64,000 bases of DNA, taken from Labia minor. Lineage: Eukaryota; Arthropoda; Insecta; Dermaptera; Spongiphoridae. Position numbers and translations under genes: made by a program. Positions 48,076 through 58,413 of this stretch are shown here, piece by piece; position 1 is the stretch's first letter, and each line of letters opens with the position of its first letter. A model generated the notes under the pieces. The model saw only the letters and a program-made list of their open reading frames with translations, was not told the origin of the DNA and did not search any database. The DNA lies in the NCBI GenBank assembly GCA_963082975.1, contig OY720350.1:20244910-20308909 (forward strand). The letters are read 5' to 3'.

Positions 48076-50490
48076 TAAAAATAATTGCAAAATAATATTA
48101 CATTAGAATGATATTTTACATTAAAAAAAAAGTAATAATTTTTTTTTTATGACTTTTTTGGACTATAGAATATATTTTATATAAATACAATAAATAAATT
48201 AAAATGTTTAAAATTATACCTCTATTTTATATAATAATCTAATTATTAATTTGTTATATTTTTTGGATTTTTAAAATGATTTTAACCCATTCTAGTCCAT
48301 AATTTTATTATGAAAATCTTTTTTCTGACTTCCTATAACAATATTAAGTATTTACTTATAAAATTAAAAAAACAAACTATAATATACTTTAAATAGATTA
48401 TATATGCTCCTGAAGTTTATCCAAATTGAAATGCATAGAAAATATTTGATTCGAAAAATAATAAACTAATTTTAATTAAAACTTTAACAAAAACACACAT
48501 GAATATATTAGAACCAGCTCCGGAATTGAAAAAATATTGATCATAAAATACAAATAATTTTAAAAATTTATTATTAAATAGTTTTACAAAAATAAATCCA
48601 AATAGGGTGATTTTTTTTTTATAAAAATGTCTATGCTACTGACTAACCAACAAATGTAATATTATATTTGAAAATAATTTCAATTTTTTATTAAAAATAA
48701 GATATTTCAATAAATAATTTAATTTTAATTAATTATATCATAAAATATATAATATTATCACTTTTATTTAAAAAACAAAATAAGTATAAAACAAACATTA
48801 TAATAAATTCTTTAAAATAATTATATTTATTATTATTAAAAGTTTCATTAAAATTTGTACCTATAAATTTGTTCATGTTTTTTTAAATTTTTAGGAAAAT
48901 TTATTTAGAAAATGTATTTTAAATTATTTTATTTTTACTGTAATAATTTAATAGATACATCAGACTCTCTAATAAAAATTTATCTTAAAACATCTTCTAT
49001 ATATATCAAATTAACTGATTCGAATAATATTACCAGGGATATTAGTCATGTTTTAGTAGAGATAACTCACTCAATATATCTATGATTAAATAGTCATTAT
49101 ATGAATCTATAACAGATGATAACATTCCATTAATAATATTTTTAAATATATATGTATAATCATTTTTCAATAAATTCACTATCTAATTAATATTTAAATG
49201 ATTCATTAAAATAAAATGAAAAAAAATTTCGAAAAAAATTCTTAGCAAAAGATTATATTGTTTTTTTAGATTTTTGTCTTTTTTTTTTTACTCGTGTTCT
49301 AGAATTTAAAATATTAGATTTATTTTTATAGTACTAAAATCTGTAACTAAAGGCCAGAAGGGAAAATCTGATTGTTCATTCGAATGGACAAACAACGGGC
49401 TGTTTGTTTAATGAGACAAATGCAGGGACAGGTGGCAGGGATTCGGGATGGCACGTGGCAATGAGTCACCAGGCAAATCGACGACGAATCCCACTGAGGT
49501 GGGTTCATTAAATAACAAAACGCTATTGAGGCAATTAAAAGCTGAACACGTTCCAAATTCAAATCGCAGCATCTCTACACATTAACCAAAACCTAAATGA
49601 GAACTCAACAAAAAAAAAAAAAAAATTAAATAATATATTTTTATATATTTGAAGTTTGTAAAAACGAAAAATTAAAATTATATGAATACTTGAAAGTACA
49701 TAAAAAAAAACAAACTAGAATTTATTTTCAATTTTTAAAATCAAATTTGATTTATGTTTATAAACAAAACTCGTAGGTTATTAAAAATTTATTTTTAATT
49801 TGTTGTTTTCTAAATTTAAGTTCTTAATTTTAGAGTCCTTGTACCAAATGATTTTAAAAATATAAATTGTTAGGGATTTTATACCCGGCCTTAAAATTTT
49901 ATTTAAATCTTTCAGGGTCTGAGTGGAATGAATTAAAGATAGGCAGAACTGGTAACCTTATTTTTCTAATAAATGTCTCGTTCAGACCTATTCTAACTAT
50001 TGTCTATTCACTTTCAATAAACCTCTTCTTCCCCTCCTTAGAAAAATTTTTAAAAAAAAAAACGTATCCAATTTTGAAATATACAATAATTATTATGAAA
50101 AAATTATTATAAAATGATAAAAATTAACCGAACATTGAACTAAAATGATATTTTAAATTAATATTTATATAATATAATATTATTGGGTTTTAAATTTTAT
50201 TAGGTATTTATTTAATTCACTTACACATTGATCAACTTTAAAAAATAAAATATTGACTCTTAAAACGTGTAATATATATTTCTGTTGAAATGTCAATATA
50301 GAATTTTTGGGTCGATTATATATTAACTTTACCTGTATAGAAATTAATATATATACATCCTTAATTAAATTAAAATAAAAACAAACAAAATTTAGAAATG
50401 TAAATTATAAAAATCCTGAAAAATGAAAAATATTTTTAATACAACTCATGATTCTTCTCAGAGTTTGGTTAACTCTAGAATATGGTCTAC
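48076..50490. other. A+T-rich spacer with one island
   Basis: Long low-complexity A+T stretch. A single-copy G+C-richer island at 49340-49590 has chance frames only. A frame at 49867-50112 is not supported. Confidence 0.45.
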
Positions 50491-50494
50491 AATA

Positions 50495-50862
50495 CGAGGT
50501 CTGTTAAAAAAGCAGAATTTTGAATTTTCGCGGTCTGTGTATATTCGAATTTTTTTTTTGTTATGTTGGTACACATATGTTTTTCGTATGTTGACATTAT
50601 CAGCCATTTTGGATTAGTAGTTTGTTTTTGACAACTGAAAAAGTCACGTTTTTGTGTGTTCTTCGATTTTTTAAAGAATCTGTATTAAATTTTGCATTAA
50701 AAAAGAAATAAAGTGCTCCAACGCAGATAAAATGTTGCCTTTGGCGAATCTACTTTGTCTCAAAAAAAAGTTGGTACAAGCCCTTTACAGAAGGCCGAGA
50801 AGATGTTGATGACGATGAGCGTCCTGGTGTTACAAGCGAAGAAAACATCGAAACACATTTTT
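50495..50862 (+). mobile_element. mariner 5' half, 3'-truncated
   Basis: After TA (50493-50494) comes ACGAGGTCTGTTAAAAAAGC-type mariner terminus (CGAGGTCTGTTAAAAAAGCA). In broken frames it encodes the N-terminal DNA-binding domain: FCIKKEIKCSNADKMLPLAN and then KWYKPFTEGREDVDDDERPG, the family's WFKRFKEGREDV-DDERPGR linker. It stops about 20 bp before the Tigger element and the rest, including the catalytic domain, is gone. Confidence 0.8.
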
Positions 50863-51032
50863 AATCATCAAATTAATAATATACAGGCAGTCCTCGAGAT
50901 ATGTCGTTTCGAGTTACGTCAAACAATATTTTGATACCATTCCTCAAACTTAAATCACAAGTTTCGAGATACGTCAAGGGTTTAGTACATCCAAGGCACA
51001 CAAGCCCGTTTTTTTTTTAATTACTACTATGC

Positions 51033-51515
51033 ATGAGGCAAGAAATGGATAATATTACTTCTGATATTGTTGATTTAGCCAATGCCTTACACAATATTGA
51101 AGTCTCTACTGACGATATTGAAGATTTGTTAGATTCTCATGCAGAAGAACTTACTGATAATGATCTTATTGAAATGGCAGCCCACAAAAACACAGAACAG
51201 TCTCAGTTATCGTCTGTAGCTACCATAGAAACGAGGCTTACTTTGAAAAACTTATCAGAAGCTTTTTCAAGTTTACAGCATGCAATGAATATTTTTGAGG
51301 AAAATGATCCAAATTTAAAAAGAAGTGTTAGTATTAATTCGCAAATTAAAACTGCATATCAGTGTTACAGAGACATGTATGAAGCAAAGAAAAAAGAAGA
51401 AAACAAACTAAAATTGATAGTTTTTTTAAACCAAAAGTTTAGTTTAGTTATTAATAGTACCTACATTATTAATAAAGATAATATATTATTAAAAATCAGT
51501 TTCATTTTTTATTAA
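51033..51515 (+). pseudogene. Tigger-like transposase C-terminal region
   Basis: An open frame of 160 codons. Residues about 25-50 are acidic with LLDSHAEELTDNDLIEM. Residues about 72-120 read TLKNLSEAFSSLQHAMNIFE, then ENDPNLKRSVSINSQIKTAY, then CYRDMYEAKKK. This is the tail typical of Tigger/pogo transposases (KELAEAF--LE-AL--FE--DPN-ER and CYRELY-EKK). The CENP-B-type DNA-binding and DDE catalytic domains are deleted, so it cannot transpose anything by itself. Confidence 0.8.
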
Positions 51516-51617
51516 AATTTCTTGCGGAACGTAATTTGTATGGAAACATATGGAAAATGGTGCTTCGAGTTACGTCGTTTCGATTTACGTCACATATTTT
51601 CGGAACCTAATCTGCCG

Positions 51618-51631
51618 TAACTACGAGGACT
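51618..51631. repeat. Target site duplication of the Jockey LINE, left copy
   Basis: TAACTACGAGGACT, identical to 56565-56578. It lies inside the right inverted repeat of the Tigger element, so the LINE inserted after the Tigger. Confidence 0.9.
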
Positions 51632-51901
51632 TTTTTTTTTTTTTTTTTTTTTTTATTTAACTTCCAAAAATACACTAATTCCACATCTGCCTTATTTGAG
51701 GCAATAGAAGAACATTTACAGGTTAAAACTCAATATATACATAAAATATATACAATAATTAATAGAGGAGTATTATGAGGGGAGGATCAAGAAAGAAAGA
51801 TATTAATGGGAGGGGGATAGGACAAGACAGGATTAAGAAAGGAAAATAGGTGTTGAGGATATTATGAGGACAAGTAGAGAAGATGGAGCGATTCACTTGG
51901 A

Positions 51902-54622
51902 TCAATCCGTCGGCCCATTAGTCGAAGGAGAATTGAGTCTGTCGTGTATCAAGTCGTTAGGTCTAAGTCTTTTTAGTCTTCTGGTTAGTCCTTGTGTGTC
52001 AGTAAGTTGTCTCGCTTTGTCGTTAACATGGTTTTGAAGTCTGTTGAGGTAGCGTATGCTGTTTAACTGCACCTCCTCCGCCACAGTTCTAACATTGAGA
52101 TCTCCATGGATTATCTTATTAGATATGTACCATGGAGCGTTGACCATTGCCCTCAGTGTCTTGTTTTGGAATTTCTGTATTATGGACATATTAGTATTGC
52201 TCGTTGTTCCCCATAATTGAATACCATATGTCCATATTGGTTTGATCAGCATATTGTATACCAATAGTTTGTTGTCTAAAGTCATTTTAGATTTGCGTCC
52301 TATCAGCCAGTATAGTTTGTGTAGTTTTAATTGTAATTGTTTTTTTTTTGTCCGTATGTGAATTTCCCAAGTCAGTCTTCTGTCTAAGTGCATACCCAAG
52401 TATTTTACTGTCTTTTTAATTGGGATTTTTTTGTCGAGTTCAACAGCCGGGCAGGTCGCTTTATTTAGTGTAAATGTCACGTGTGCTGACTTTTCTTCAT
52501 TAGCTACGATTCTCCATTTGTGAAGCCACAATTTAATTAGATTTAGATTTTGTTGGAGAATCGCAGACGCAGTTGTTGGGTCCGCGTGTGAGGCAAGTAC
52601 AGCAGTGTCGTCGGCGAAGGTGGCTACAGTCGTTTGTGGTCCAATGGGTAAGTCGTGTGTGTATAGTAGGTATAAAAAAGGTCCCAGTACGCTACCCTGC
52701 GGAACCCCAGATCTAATGGGACAGACAGAGCTATAAGAGTCACCCACCCTCACTCGGAAGGACCTTCCCGTAAGATAAGATCTGATTACCCTGTAATAGA
52801 TTAAGGGAACCATACCCTTAACTTTTAGGAGAAGCCCTTCGTGCCAGACCCTGTCAAAAGCCTGCGAGATATCCAGAAACACAGCCGAGCAGAATCTCCT
52901 ATTTTCTAGATCGTCATTAATGACCCTAACGATTCTATGTATCTGCTCAATCGTGCCGTGCCCCTCTCTAAAACCAAACTGATGATCAGGGATAACGTTA
53001 TTAGTATCAAGAAAAGGCTTAAGCCTCCCCAATAGCACTCTCTCAAACAGCTTGGACAGAGTCGGCAGCAAACTTATGGGTCTGTAGGAGATTACCTCCT
53101 CTGGTGTCTTGCCAGGCTTCAGAATCATTAAGATGTCTGCGTTTTTCCACTTGTTAGGGAAGTAACCTAATCTGATAATTGAATTAAAAATATAGCTTAT
53201 CAAAAGAACTGCCTTATCAGGCAGCTCTTTTATCATTCTACCAGTAATTAGGTCATTTCCTGGAGCCTTTCTTGGTTTAATGGTCTGTCGTATAAACTGT
53301 TTAATTTCTGAAGGTTTTATTTTTTTAAAATTTGTCATAGTATAGTTGTGAGTGTCAAAATTTAGAATTGATTGGAAGTTTTCGTCGGTATTGTCTGTAG
53401 GGGGATGTGGAGTAAAGACATTTATCAGGTGTTTAGAAAAGGTAGCCACCTTCTCATTGTCGTTTCTGGCCCAACTGTTATCCTGTCTACGTAAGGGGGG
53501 GATTCTAGTAATGGGTTTTTTAAGTTTTTTGGTTACCTTCCAAAGAGAGTAGTCAGTATCAATGTCGGGAGTAAGATTTTTAAGAAAATTCTGGATACCT
53601 TGATTTTTATCGATGGCCAGAAGACTCTTAATGTCCTTTGTAAGTTTATTTAATTGTGTCTTAATTGTTGGAGCTCTATGTAGTTGCCATTGTCGTCTTA
53701 GTGTTTTTTTTTTGTCAATTAAATGTTTTATGTTAGGGGGAATCTTGTGTTTGTACTCTCTCTGAAAGTAAGTCGGTGTGCAGTCTGTAGCAGTTTTGCA
53801 AATGAGCTTAGTGAGATTTTGAATTGCCTTGTCAATATCCTGTTTATTTTTAAGTGGAATGTCTAGTGATATGTTTTTACTTAATGTCTCTGTGAATAAA
53901 GTCCAGTTAGTACTTCTATTTGTTATGTATATGTCTTTTCTTATGGGATATATTTGGGAAGGAAAAGTCATAAGTATCGGTGAATGATCAGACGAGAGTT
54001 CAAGACAGTTCTCCACTTTAGCAAGCCCTGGATCTAGCCCTCTCGTAACAAAAAAGTCAATTAGGTCAGGAATTTTGTTTCTATCTGTTGGCCAGTAAGT
54101 AGGGTGTCCTGAAGTCAGTGTTCTAAGTCTTTTTTTGTTGATTGCTTTGAGAAGGCAATTCCCTCTTGGTGTAATTAGTCTAGAACCCCAGTCTGTGTGT
54201 TTTGCATTATAGTCCCCTCCAGCTATAAACCTTTGCCCGAGAGTTTCGAAAAAACCCTCGAACATATCATGATTGATTTTATGTTTTGGTGGGCAGTATA
54301 CAGCTGAGATTGTAATTTGTCCATTTATGTCAGTAATTTTAATTGATGTCGATTGTAAATAGTCTTTGTCAAAACTAGAGTTTTCGTAATGTTTAATACA
54401 GTTTTTAACTATAATGGCTGATCCTCCGTGAGAGGTTCCGTCTGGGTGGTTTGTCGTATACAGTGTGTAATTGGGGATTTTAAGATAACTTCTTTTGTTA
54501 AAGTGTGTTTCTGTTATCAACATTATGTCGATGTCTTTGTCTATTAGGAAGCATTTTAACTCCCCGGAATGCCTCATAAGACCGTTGGCGTTCCATAAGG
54601 CAATCCTAAGGGAGCGATCCAT
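51902..54622 (-). CDS. LINE ORF2: APE endonuclease and reverse transcriptase (906 aa)
   Basis: Nicks target DNA and copies the LINE RNA onto the cut end. Residues 1-220 are an APE-type endonuclease with the expected residues in order: Asn11 (WNANGL), Glu38 (ITETHF), Tyr109 (SAVYCPP), Asp137/Asn139 (GGDYNAKH), Asp186-Asp189 (PDLIDFF) and the SDH triad at 211-213. The reverse transcriptase spans about 450-760: KAPGNDLITG, SYRPISLLPTLSKLFERVL, Asp584 in FLDISQAFD, SGVPQGSVLGP, and the catalytic FADD at 669-672. There is no RNase H domain. The 906-residue length is normal for Jockey elements. The start ATG (54620-54622) lies 17 nt inside ORF1 in the +1 frame, pointing to coupled translation. Intact as read. 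Confidence 0.93.
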   Translation of the reverse strand: MDRSLRIALWNANGLMRHSGELKCFLIDKDIDIMLITETHFNKRSYLKIPNYTLYTTNHPDGTSHGGSAIIVKNCIKHYENSSFDKDYLQSTSIKITDINGQITISAVYCPPKHKINHDMFEGFFETLGQRFIAGGDYNAKHTDWGSRLITPRGNCLLKAINKKRLRTLTSGHPTYWPTDRNKIPDLIDFFVTRGLDPGLAKVENCLELSSDHSPILMTFPSQIYPIRKDIYITNRSTNWTLFTETLSKNISLDIPLKNKQDIDKAIQNLTKLICKTATDCTPTYFQREYKHKIPPNIKHLIDKKKTLRRQWQLHRAPTIKTQLNKLTKDIKSLLAIDKNQGIQNFLKNLTPDIDTDYSLWKVTKKLKKPITRIPPLRRQDNSWARNDNEKVATFSKHLINVFTPHPPTDNTDENFQSILNFDTHNYTMTNFKKIKPSEIKQFIRQTIKPRKAPGNDLITGRMIKELPDKAVLLISYIFNSIIRLGYFPNKWKNADILMILKPGKTPEEVISYRPISLLPTLSKLFERVLLGRLKPFLDTNNVIPDHQFGFREGHGTIEQIHRIVRVINDDLENRRFCSAVFLDISQAFDRVWHEGLLLKVKGMVPLIYYRVIRSYLTGRSFRVRVGDSYSSVCPIRSGVPQGSVLGPFLYLLYTHDLPIGPQTTVATFADDTAVLASHADPTTASAILQQNLNLIKLWLHKWRIVANEEKSAHVTFTLNKATCPAVELDKKIPIKKTVKYLGMHLDRRLTWEIHIRTKKKQLQLKLHKLYWLIGRKSKMTLDNKLLVYNMLIKPIWTYGIQLWGTTSNTNMSIIQKFQNKTLRAMVNAPWYISNKIIHGDLNVRTVAEEVQLNSIRYLNRLQNHVNDKARQLTDTQGLTRRLKRLRPNDLIHDRLNSPSTNGPTD

Positions 54623-55982
54623 TTGGGAATCTGGTAATTATGGTGGTTAATAGGTTAAGCATAGTGTCCATGCGTTCCATTAGTTTTGTCAACATGTTTT
54701 CAAGTCTAGTACTAGTATTGTCGGTACTGGTCATGGGAAGTTCATTATTACCATTATGTTTGGAAGCCACTATTTGTGAGTAGAGTTTTGTTTTTTGTAT
54801 GGGGGAAGTAGTCTGAGTTGGTAATTTGTTTTCAATAGGCTGGGTTACTTTGACGGTCTGTGGTTTAACTTGTACTTGTTTAGGTCTGAGAGAAGGATAT
54901 TTGGTTTTTAGTAGTTTCCTATAATGTTCACAGCCTTTATAGTTAGCAGGGTGTGAGTCCCCACATAAAACACATTCCGGAGGTGTGCTTTTGTCTTTGT
55001 TACAGTCAGCTGTCAAATGGTCTTGAGTACATTTTACACATCGAGGTCTTAGTCTACAATATGCCTTTGTGTGACCGTAGTTTTGGCAACGTGAACACTG
55101 AGGGATATCACGTTGTGCTTTGGGAGGTTCTATCACAACTCTACTATGGCAAAGGAATTGCAGTTTATATATGTCCTTGTTATTAGATGCAGGTTTTAAG
55201 TCTATGAAGAAGATGGGAAGTGGGTCTTTAGTAGTCCTCTTTCTAATGTTAAAGATATTAGCCACAGAGTGACCAAGATCCTCAATTTCTTTTTTTATGT
55301 CGTTAGTGTCGGTTGAGGGGTGAAGTTGTTTAATTACAATTCTAAAGTTTCGTTCACTTTTTGGTTGATATGTAAAATAACTTATTTTTGAAATGTCTAG
55401 CATTTTAATGATGGATCGATAATCGTTAGGTGTCTTAGGATTTATTTTTATTTCGTCTTTACTTGTCAATTTACAGAAATAGCCGTTTAGAGCCACTCTG
55501 GTTAAATTGTCTGTCATTTTATTGTAGTCTGTAACATGAGGTATGAATATTGGGGGAGGTTTATTTGGCTGAATAGGTGTAGGAGGTAGGGGATCATTAA
55601 GTGGTAAGTTGGAAAGGACTTGAAATTTATTTGAGGTACTAAAAGTGTTTTTTGGATTGGTGGGGGTAATATAATCAATTATTGTCTTCTGTTTAACACT
55701 TCTAATTGTATCGGGACTTTGTCTCTGCCGTTTCTTCTGTCTTGGTGTTGTAGTTTGCCAACTGTCATCAATGTCGGGTGTAATAGTAGGTTCTTCTGCA
55801 GTAGTCTTGTTAGGAGAAGTTACATCATCATCTATTATCTCTGGAGTCTTGCCTGTATTAGTCTCTTTATGGAAAAGACTGTGTTCAATAGCACATTTGG
55901 CATGGAAGTTCTTTCCACATTTTTGGCAATTGTATTTTTCGTTTGAAAAGAACAATTTGCAATATGCACAAGTTGGTGGCAT
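54606..55982 (-). CDS. LINE ORF1: Gag-like nucleic-acid-binding protein (458 aa)
   Basis: Coats the LINE RNA. Residues 5-34 hold a Cys/His array (Cys5, Cys8, Cys19, Cys22, His27, Cys30, then His34) resembling a PHD- or C1-type finger, not a usual feature of Jockey ORF1s as I know them. Residues 40-150 are Pro/Thr-rich and probably disordered, with a basic RQKKRQRQ patch at 81-88. Residues about 160-290 resemble the PRE_C2HC domain found before the knuckles in Jockey Gag proteins. Three zinc knuckles follow: C296-C299-H304-C309, C315-C318-H322-C327 and C337-C340-H344-C351. The last 30 residues before the stop contain a short Leu/Met-rich helix-like tract (MLTKLMERMDTMLNLLTTII). Uninterrupted. 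Confidence 0.9.
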   Translation of the reverse strand: MPPTCAYCKLFFSNEKYNCQKCGKNFHAKCAIEHSLFHKETNTGKTPEIIDDDVTSPNKTTAEEPTITPDIDDSWQTTTPRQKKRQRQSPDTIRSVKQKTIIDYITPTNPKNTFSTSNKFQVLSNLPLNDPLPPTPIQPNKPPPIFIPHVTDYNKMTDNLTRVALNGYFCKLTSKDEIKINPKTPNDYRSIIKMLDISKISYFTYQPKSERNFRIVIKQLHPSTDTNDIKKEIEDLGHSVANIFNIRKRTTKDPLPIFFIDLKPASNNKDIYKLQFLCHSRVVIEPPKAQRDIPQCSRCQNYGHTKAYCRLRPRCVKCTQDHLTADCNKDKSTPPECVLCGDSHPANYKGCEHYRKLLKTKYPSLRPKQVQVKPQTVKVTQPIENKLPTQTTSPIQKTKLYSQIVASKHNGNNELPMTSTDNTSTRLENMLTKLMERMDTMLNLLTTIITRFPNGSLP

Positions 55983-56142
55983 TTTATAAAAGGTTTGGGA
56001 TTTAGGGAAGGAAAATCTTCACACACCGCGGCCCGTCGGTGTGACTAACAGGGAGGGGGAGGCCTTGGATAGTGAAAGGTTTTTTTTTTTATATATATTT
56101 ATATATTTATTTATTTATTCTTTTTTATTTTATTTTTCCTTT

Positions 56143-56175
<33 letters not shown>

Positions 56176-56564
56176 TGTTATTTGTTTTTTATTTGTGTTA
56201 AAAGATATTATTTCTATTAGAATATATATATTAAATTTATATTAAAACTCAATATATTCAAAAATATTAAAAAATATTTTTTTTCAGTTTAGTATAAGTA
56301 ATTTTACTTCTATTAGTGCTAATAGGTTATATTTTGAACTTATCTTAATAGGTTCCAGTAGCTTCAAATGGATTTCCCATTAACAAAAAGTCATGAAGGA
56401 TCAAATCATTCAAAAGGTGTTTAATAAGCACTATCAATTTGAATCCAATAGTATACAATCTTGTGTTAATCGCAACTTTTTTTTTTTTTTTTTAACCACT
56501 TTCAACACTAATGAAATAACATCATTAAAGGAGCTTATGTTAAAGACGTCCGTCTCCTTCAGAA
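55983..56564 (-). promoter_or_regulatory. LINE 5' leader with A tracts and a hairpin
   Basis: Sense strand is the minus strand. A hairpin, CACACCG-ACGGGCCG-CGGTGTG, lies about 35 bases upstream of the ORF1 ATG. Three A runs occur in sense: near 56080-56090, 30 A at 56145-56174 and 17 A at 56477-56493. Jockey elements are known to use internal promoters at the 5' end; no clear motif for one was found here. The A30 run could mark a fusion of two sequences. Confidence 0.5.
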
Positions 56565-56578
56565 TAACTACGAGGACT
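56565..56578. repeat. Target site duplication of the Jockey LINE, right copy
   Basis: TAACTACGAGGACT, identical to 51618-51631. It is followed by GACTG and TA, the remainder of the Tigger terminus. Confidence 0.9.
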
Positions 56579-56585
56579 GACTGTA

Positions 56586-57860
56586 TATTTATTTAAATAA
56601 AGTTTTTTTTTTATTATCCACACATAATTTAATATAAAATAAAATAATAAAAAATATTTTTAATTTAATATAAAATAAAATAATCAAAAATATTTTTAGA
56701 AAAAATCGAGTTTTAATGGTATATTCTGGAAGAATTTACTTTATTCAAAGCTTCATTGAGATGTACCTATATACCTATATAACAAAAGAAATTAATATAA
56801 TATACTTATATATATTAATATTTTGGCTATTGGTTTTTTAATGTTCATGCTACTGTAAATAATACATCAAATAGAAATTAAATGAATGTTTTCGGATGAC
56901 TATTCTTTGTTCTTGAGTTTAATTTTGTACGATTTCTCCTTGAACAAGCAAAAAAAGGATTAATATTTTTTTTTTTTGTATAAAACTCAAATTAAAATCT
57001 TATCTTCATATATTTTTTAAACATCTGCTCTAGGCTATAGGATTTTTTTTAACTACATATTTTATGGTAGAAATTTGGCAACATTAATGTCAATATATGT
57101 AATTATTTGTAGTTGATTATTATGGATTTAATTAAAAATCCCTGAGACTGACATAATTTGTCCTTGATTGTTAACCAAGTTCAACGTTGGTTCAAAGATC
57201 TTTTGATACAATCTGTCTCTTTCTAAATTGTCATTAAAATTCGACCTTTCCTATTACAAATTCCATTGTCGATAGAGGTGTACTAGTAGTAGTAGTGAGT
57301 AGAGTAATTGAATACCTTGAATGACTTAAAACGAGATTCAAACGAGACAAAAGCACTTTAAATGTTCATCATGCCAAAGTGGACCTATTAAAAGGCAAAC
57401 GAATTGATAGGCTATTTTATATAAATTATTATTATGGGCCATGGAACATTTCAACTATTTTTATAGGACAAATGTCAGATATATATAAAATAAACTCGAA
57501 ATACAAAAATACATCTCCAATTAAATATCTTCTATTAAGAACAATGTTGTTTTCTAATTCTTTATATCTTAATTTCTTCCGTTTAAATTCTTCGACTGAT
57601 TAATCTTTGTTTTAAATAAATAAAAGTATTTATATTTACCTAATAAACCAAATGTTATATAAGAAAAGTTTACGAGGTGAAAAACCGAGTGCGTTTTAAA
57701 ATTTATTTATATAAAGTATAGATTCAATTTTTTATAGACAATTTTTATTTAGAATCGTTTTATGATTTTGCTAGTAGGAAAATTTCGAAAAAAATTTTCG
57801 AATTTATTTAAAGTTAAATTTAAAATATAAATATATACTATTAAATATATATAAAAAAAT
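56586..57860. other. A+T-rich spacer with a small tandem repeat and an island
   Basis: A unit of about 38 bases, ATTTAATATAAAATAAAATA plus an AAAATATTTTTA tail, is repeated twice at 56625-56698. A single-copy G+C-richer patch lies at 57130-57400. No supported gene; the 57379-57603 frame is A+T-rich chance. Confidence 0.45.
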
Positions 57861-58413
57861 ATAGTAACTGTTTACAAAACGGTAAGCTACAGGGATTTCA
57901 ATGAAACTTTGCCAGTGGATTCCGTTTTTAATTCCAAAGAAACTTTCCTTATACAATATTTCACGGTCTCTTCTAGTTTACACGATCAAAGTTAATAAAA
58001 TTTGAATATAAATTCATTGATTCATTGATATCATTATATTTGCCTTCCATGTTTTATTTATTTGGCCAGCAGAAGGCTTCACTAATTTTCTGGGGGTTTT
58101 TTTCAGTTCGATTTGGATATATGAAGATTAAAAAATGAATTAATTAAATAATTTTTCTTTATCCTAACCGAAACGAAAAAACCGAAAATTAGTGAATAAG
58201 TGAATAATTAGTGAATTATTCAATAAAACATTATTAAATGGCTGCTCATTGGTAACTTGTTTATCTGTCAAACTTTAATAATTTTAACTCGTAAACCAGC
58301 AGAAACCGAGAAAAATTGTATAAAGAAAGTTTCATTGGAATTAAAAAAGGAATCCACTGACAAAGTTTCATCCAAATCCTTGAAACTTCCCGTTTTGTAA
58401 ACTACTACCATAT
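57861..58413. mobile_element. Long terminal inverted repeat element (about 550 bp)
   Basis: The arms run about 160 bp each: GTTTACAAAACGG, then GATGAAACTTTG-CAGTGGATTCC-type words (AATGAAACTTTGCCAGTGGA on the left, GATGAAACTTTGTCAGTGGA inverted on the right). They continue through a TTTCACGGTCTC/TTTCTCGGTTTC match to AAATTTGAA. No coding capacity. Target duplication unclear in TATA-rich flanks. A relative starts near 63785. Confidence 0.7.

Larger units (their letters stand above)
51632..56564 (-). mobile_element. Jockey-clade LINE, apparently full length (4.9 kb)
   Basis: Minus orientation. From right to left: about 580 bp of 5' leader, ORF1, ORF2 overlapping ORF1 by 17 nt, about 250 bp of 3' untranslated region, AATAAA at the tail and a poly(A) of more than 20 (51631-51654 as T). 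It is bounded by a 14-bp duplication with no mismatch. Two long frames without stops or frameshifts plus perfect flanks suggest a recent insertion that may still be competent. Confidence 0.9.
50884..56583 (+). mobile_element. Tigger/pogo element split by a LINE
   Basis: The left terminus CAGGCAGTCCTCGAGATATG and the right terminus, inverted, CAGTCAGTCCTCGTAGTTAC, are flanked by TA (50882-50883 and 56584-56585), as in pogo-group elements. Without the LINE and one target copy it is about 750 bp, well under the roughly 2.5 kb of an autonomous Tigger, so it is an internally deleted derivative. It retains the C-terminal part of the transposase. Confidence 0.88.

Noticed and set aside
53352..56026. 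Plus- and minus-strand short frames inside the LINE
   Set aside because: They are shadows of the two LINE ORFs.
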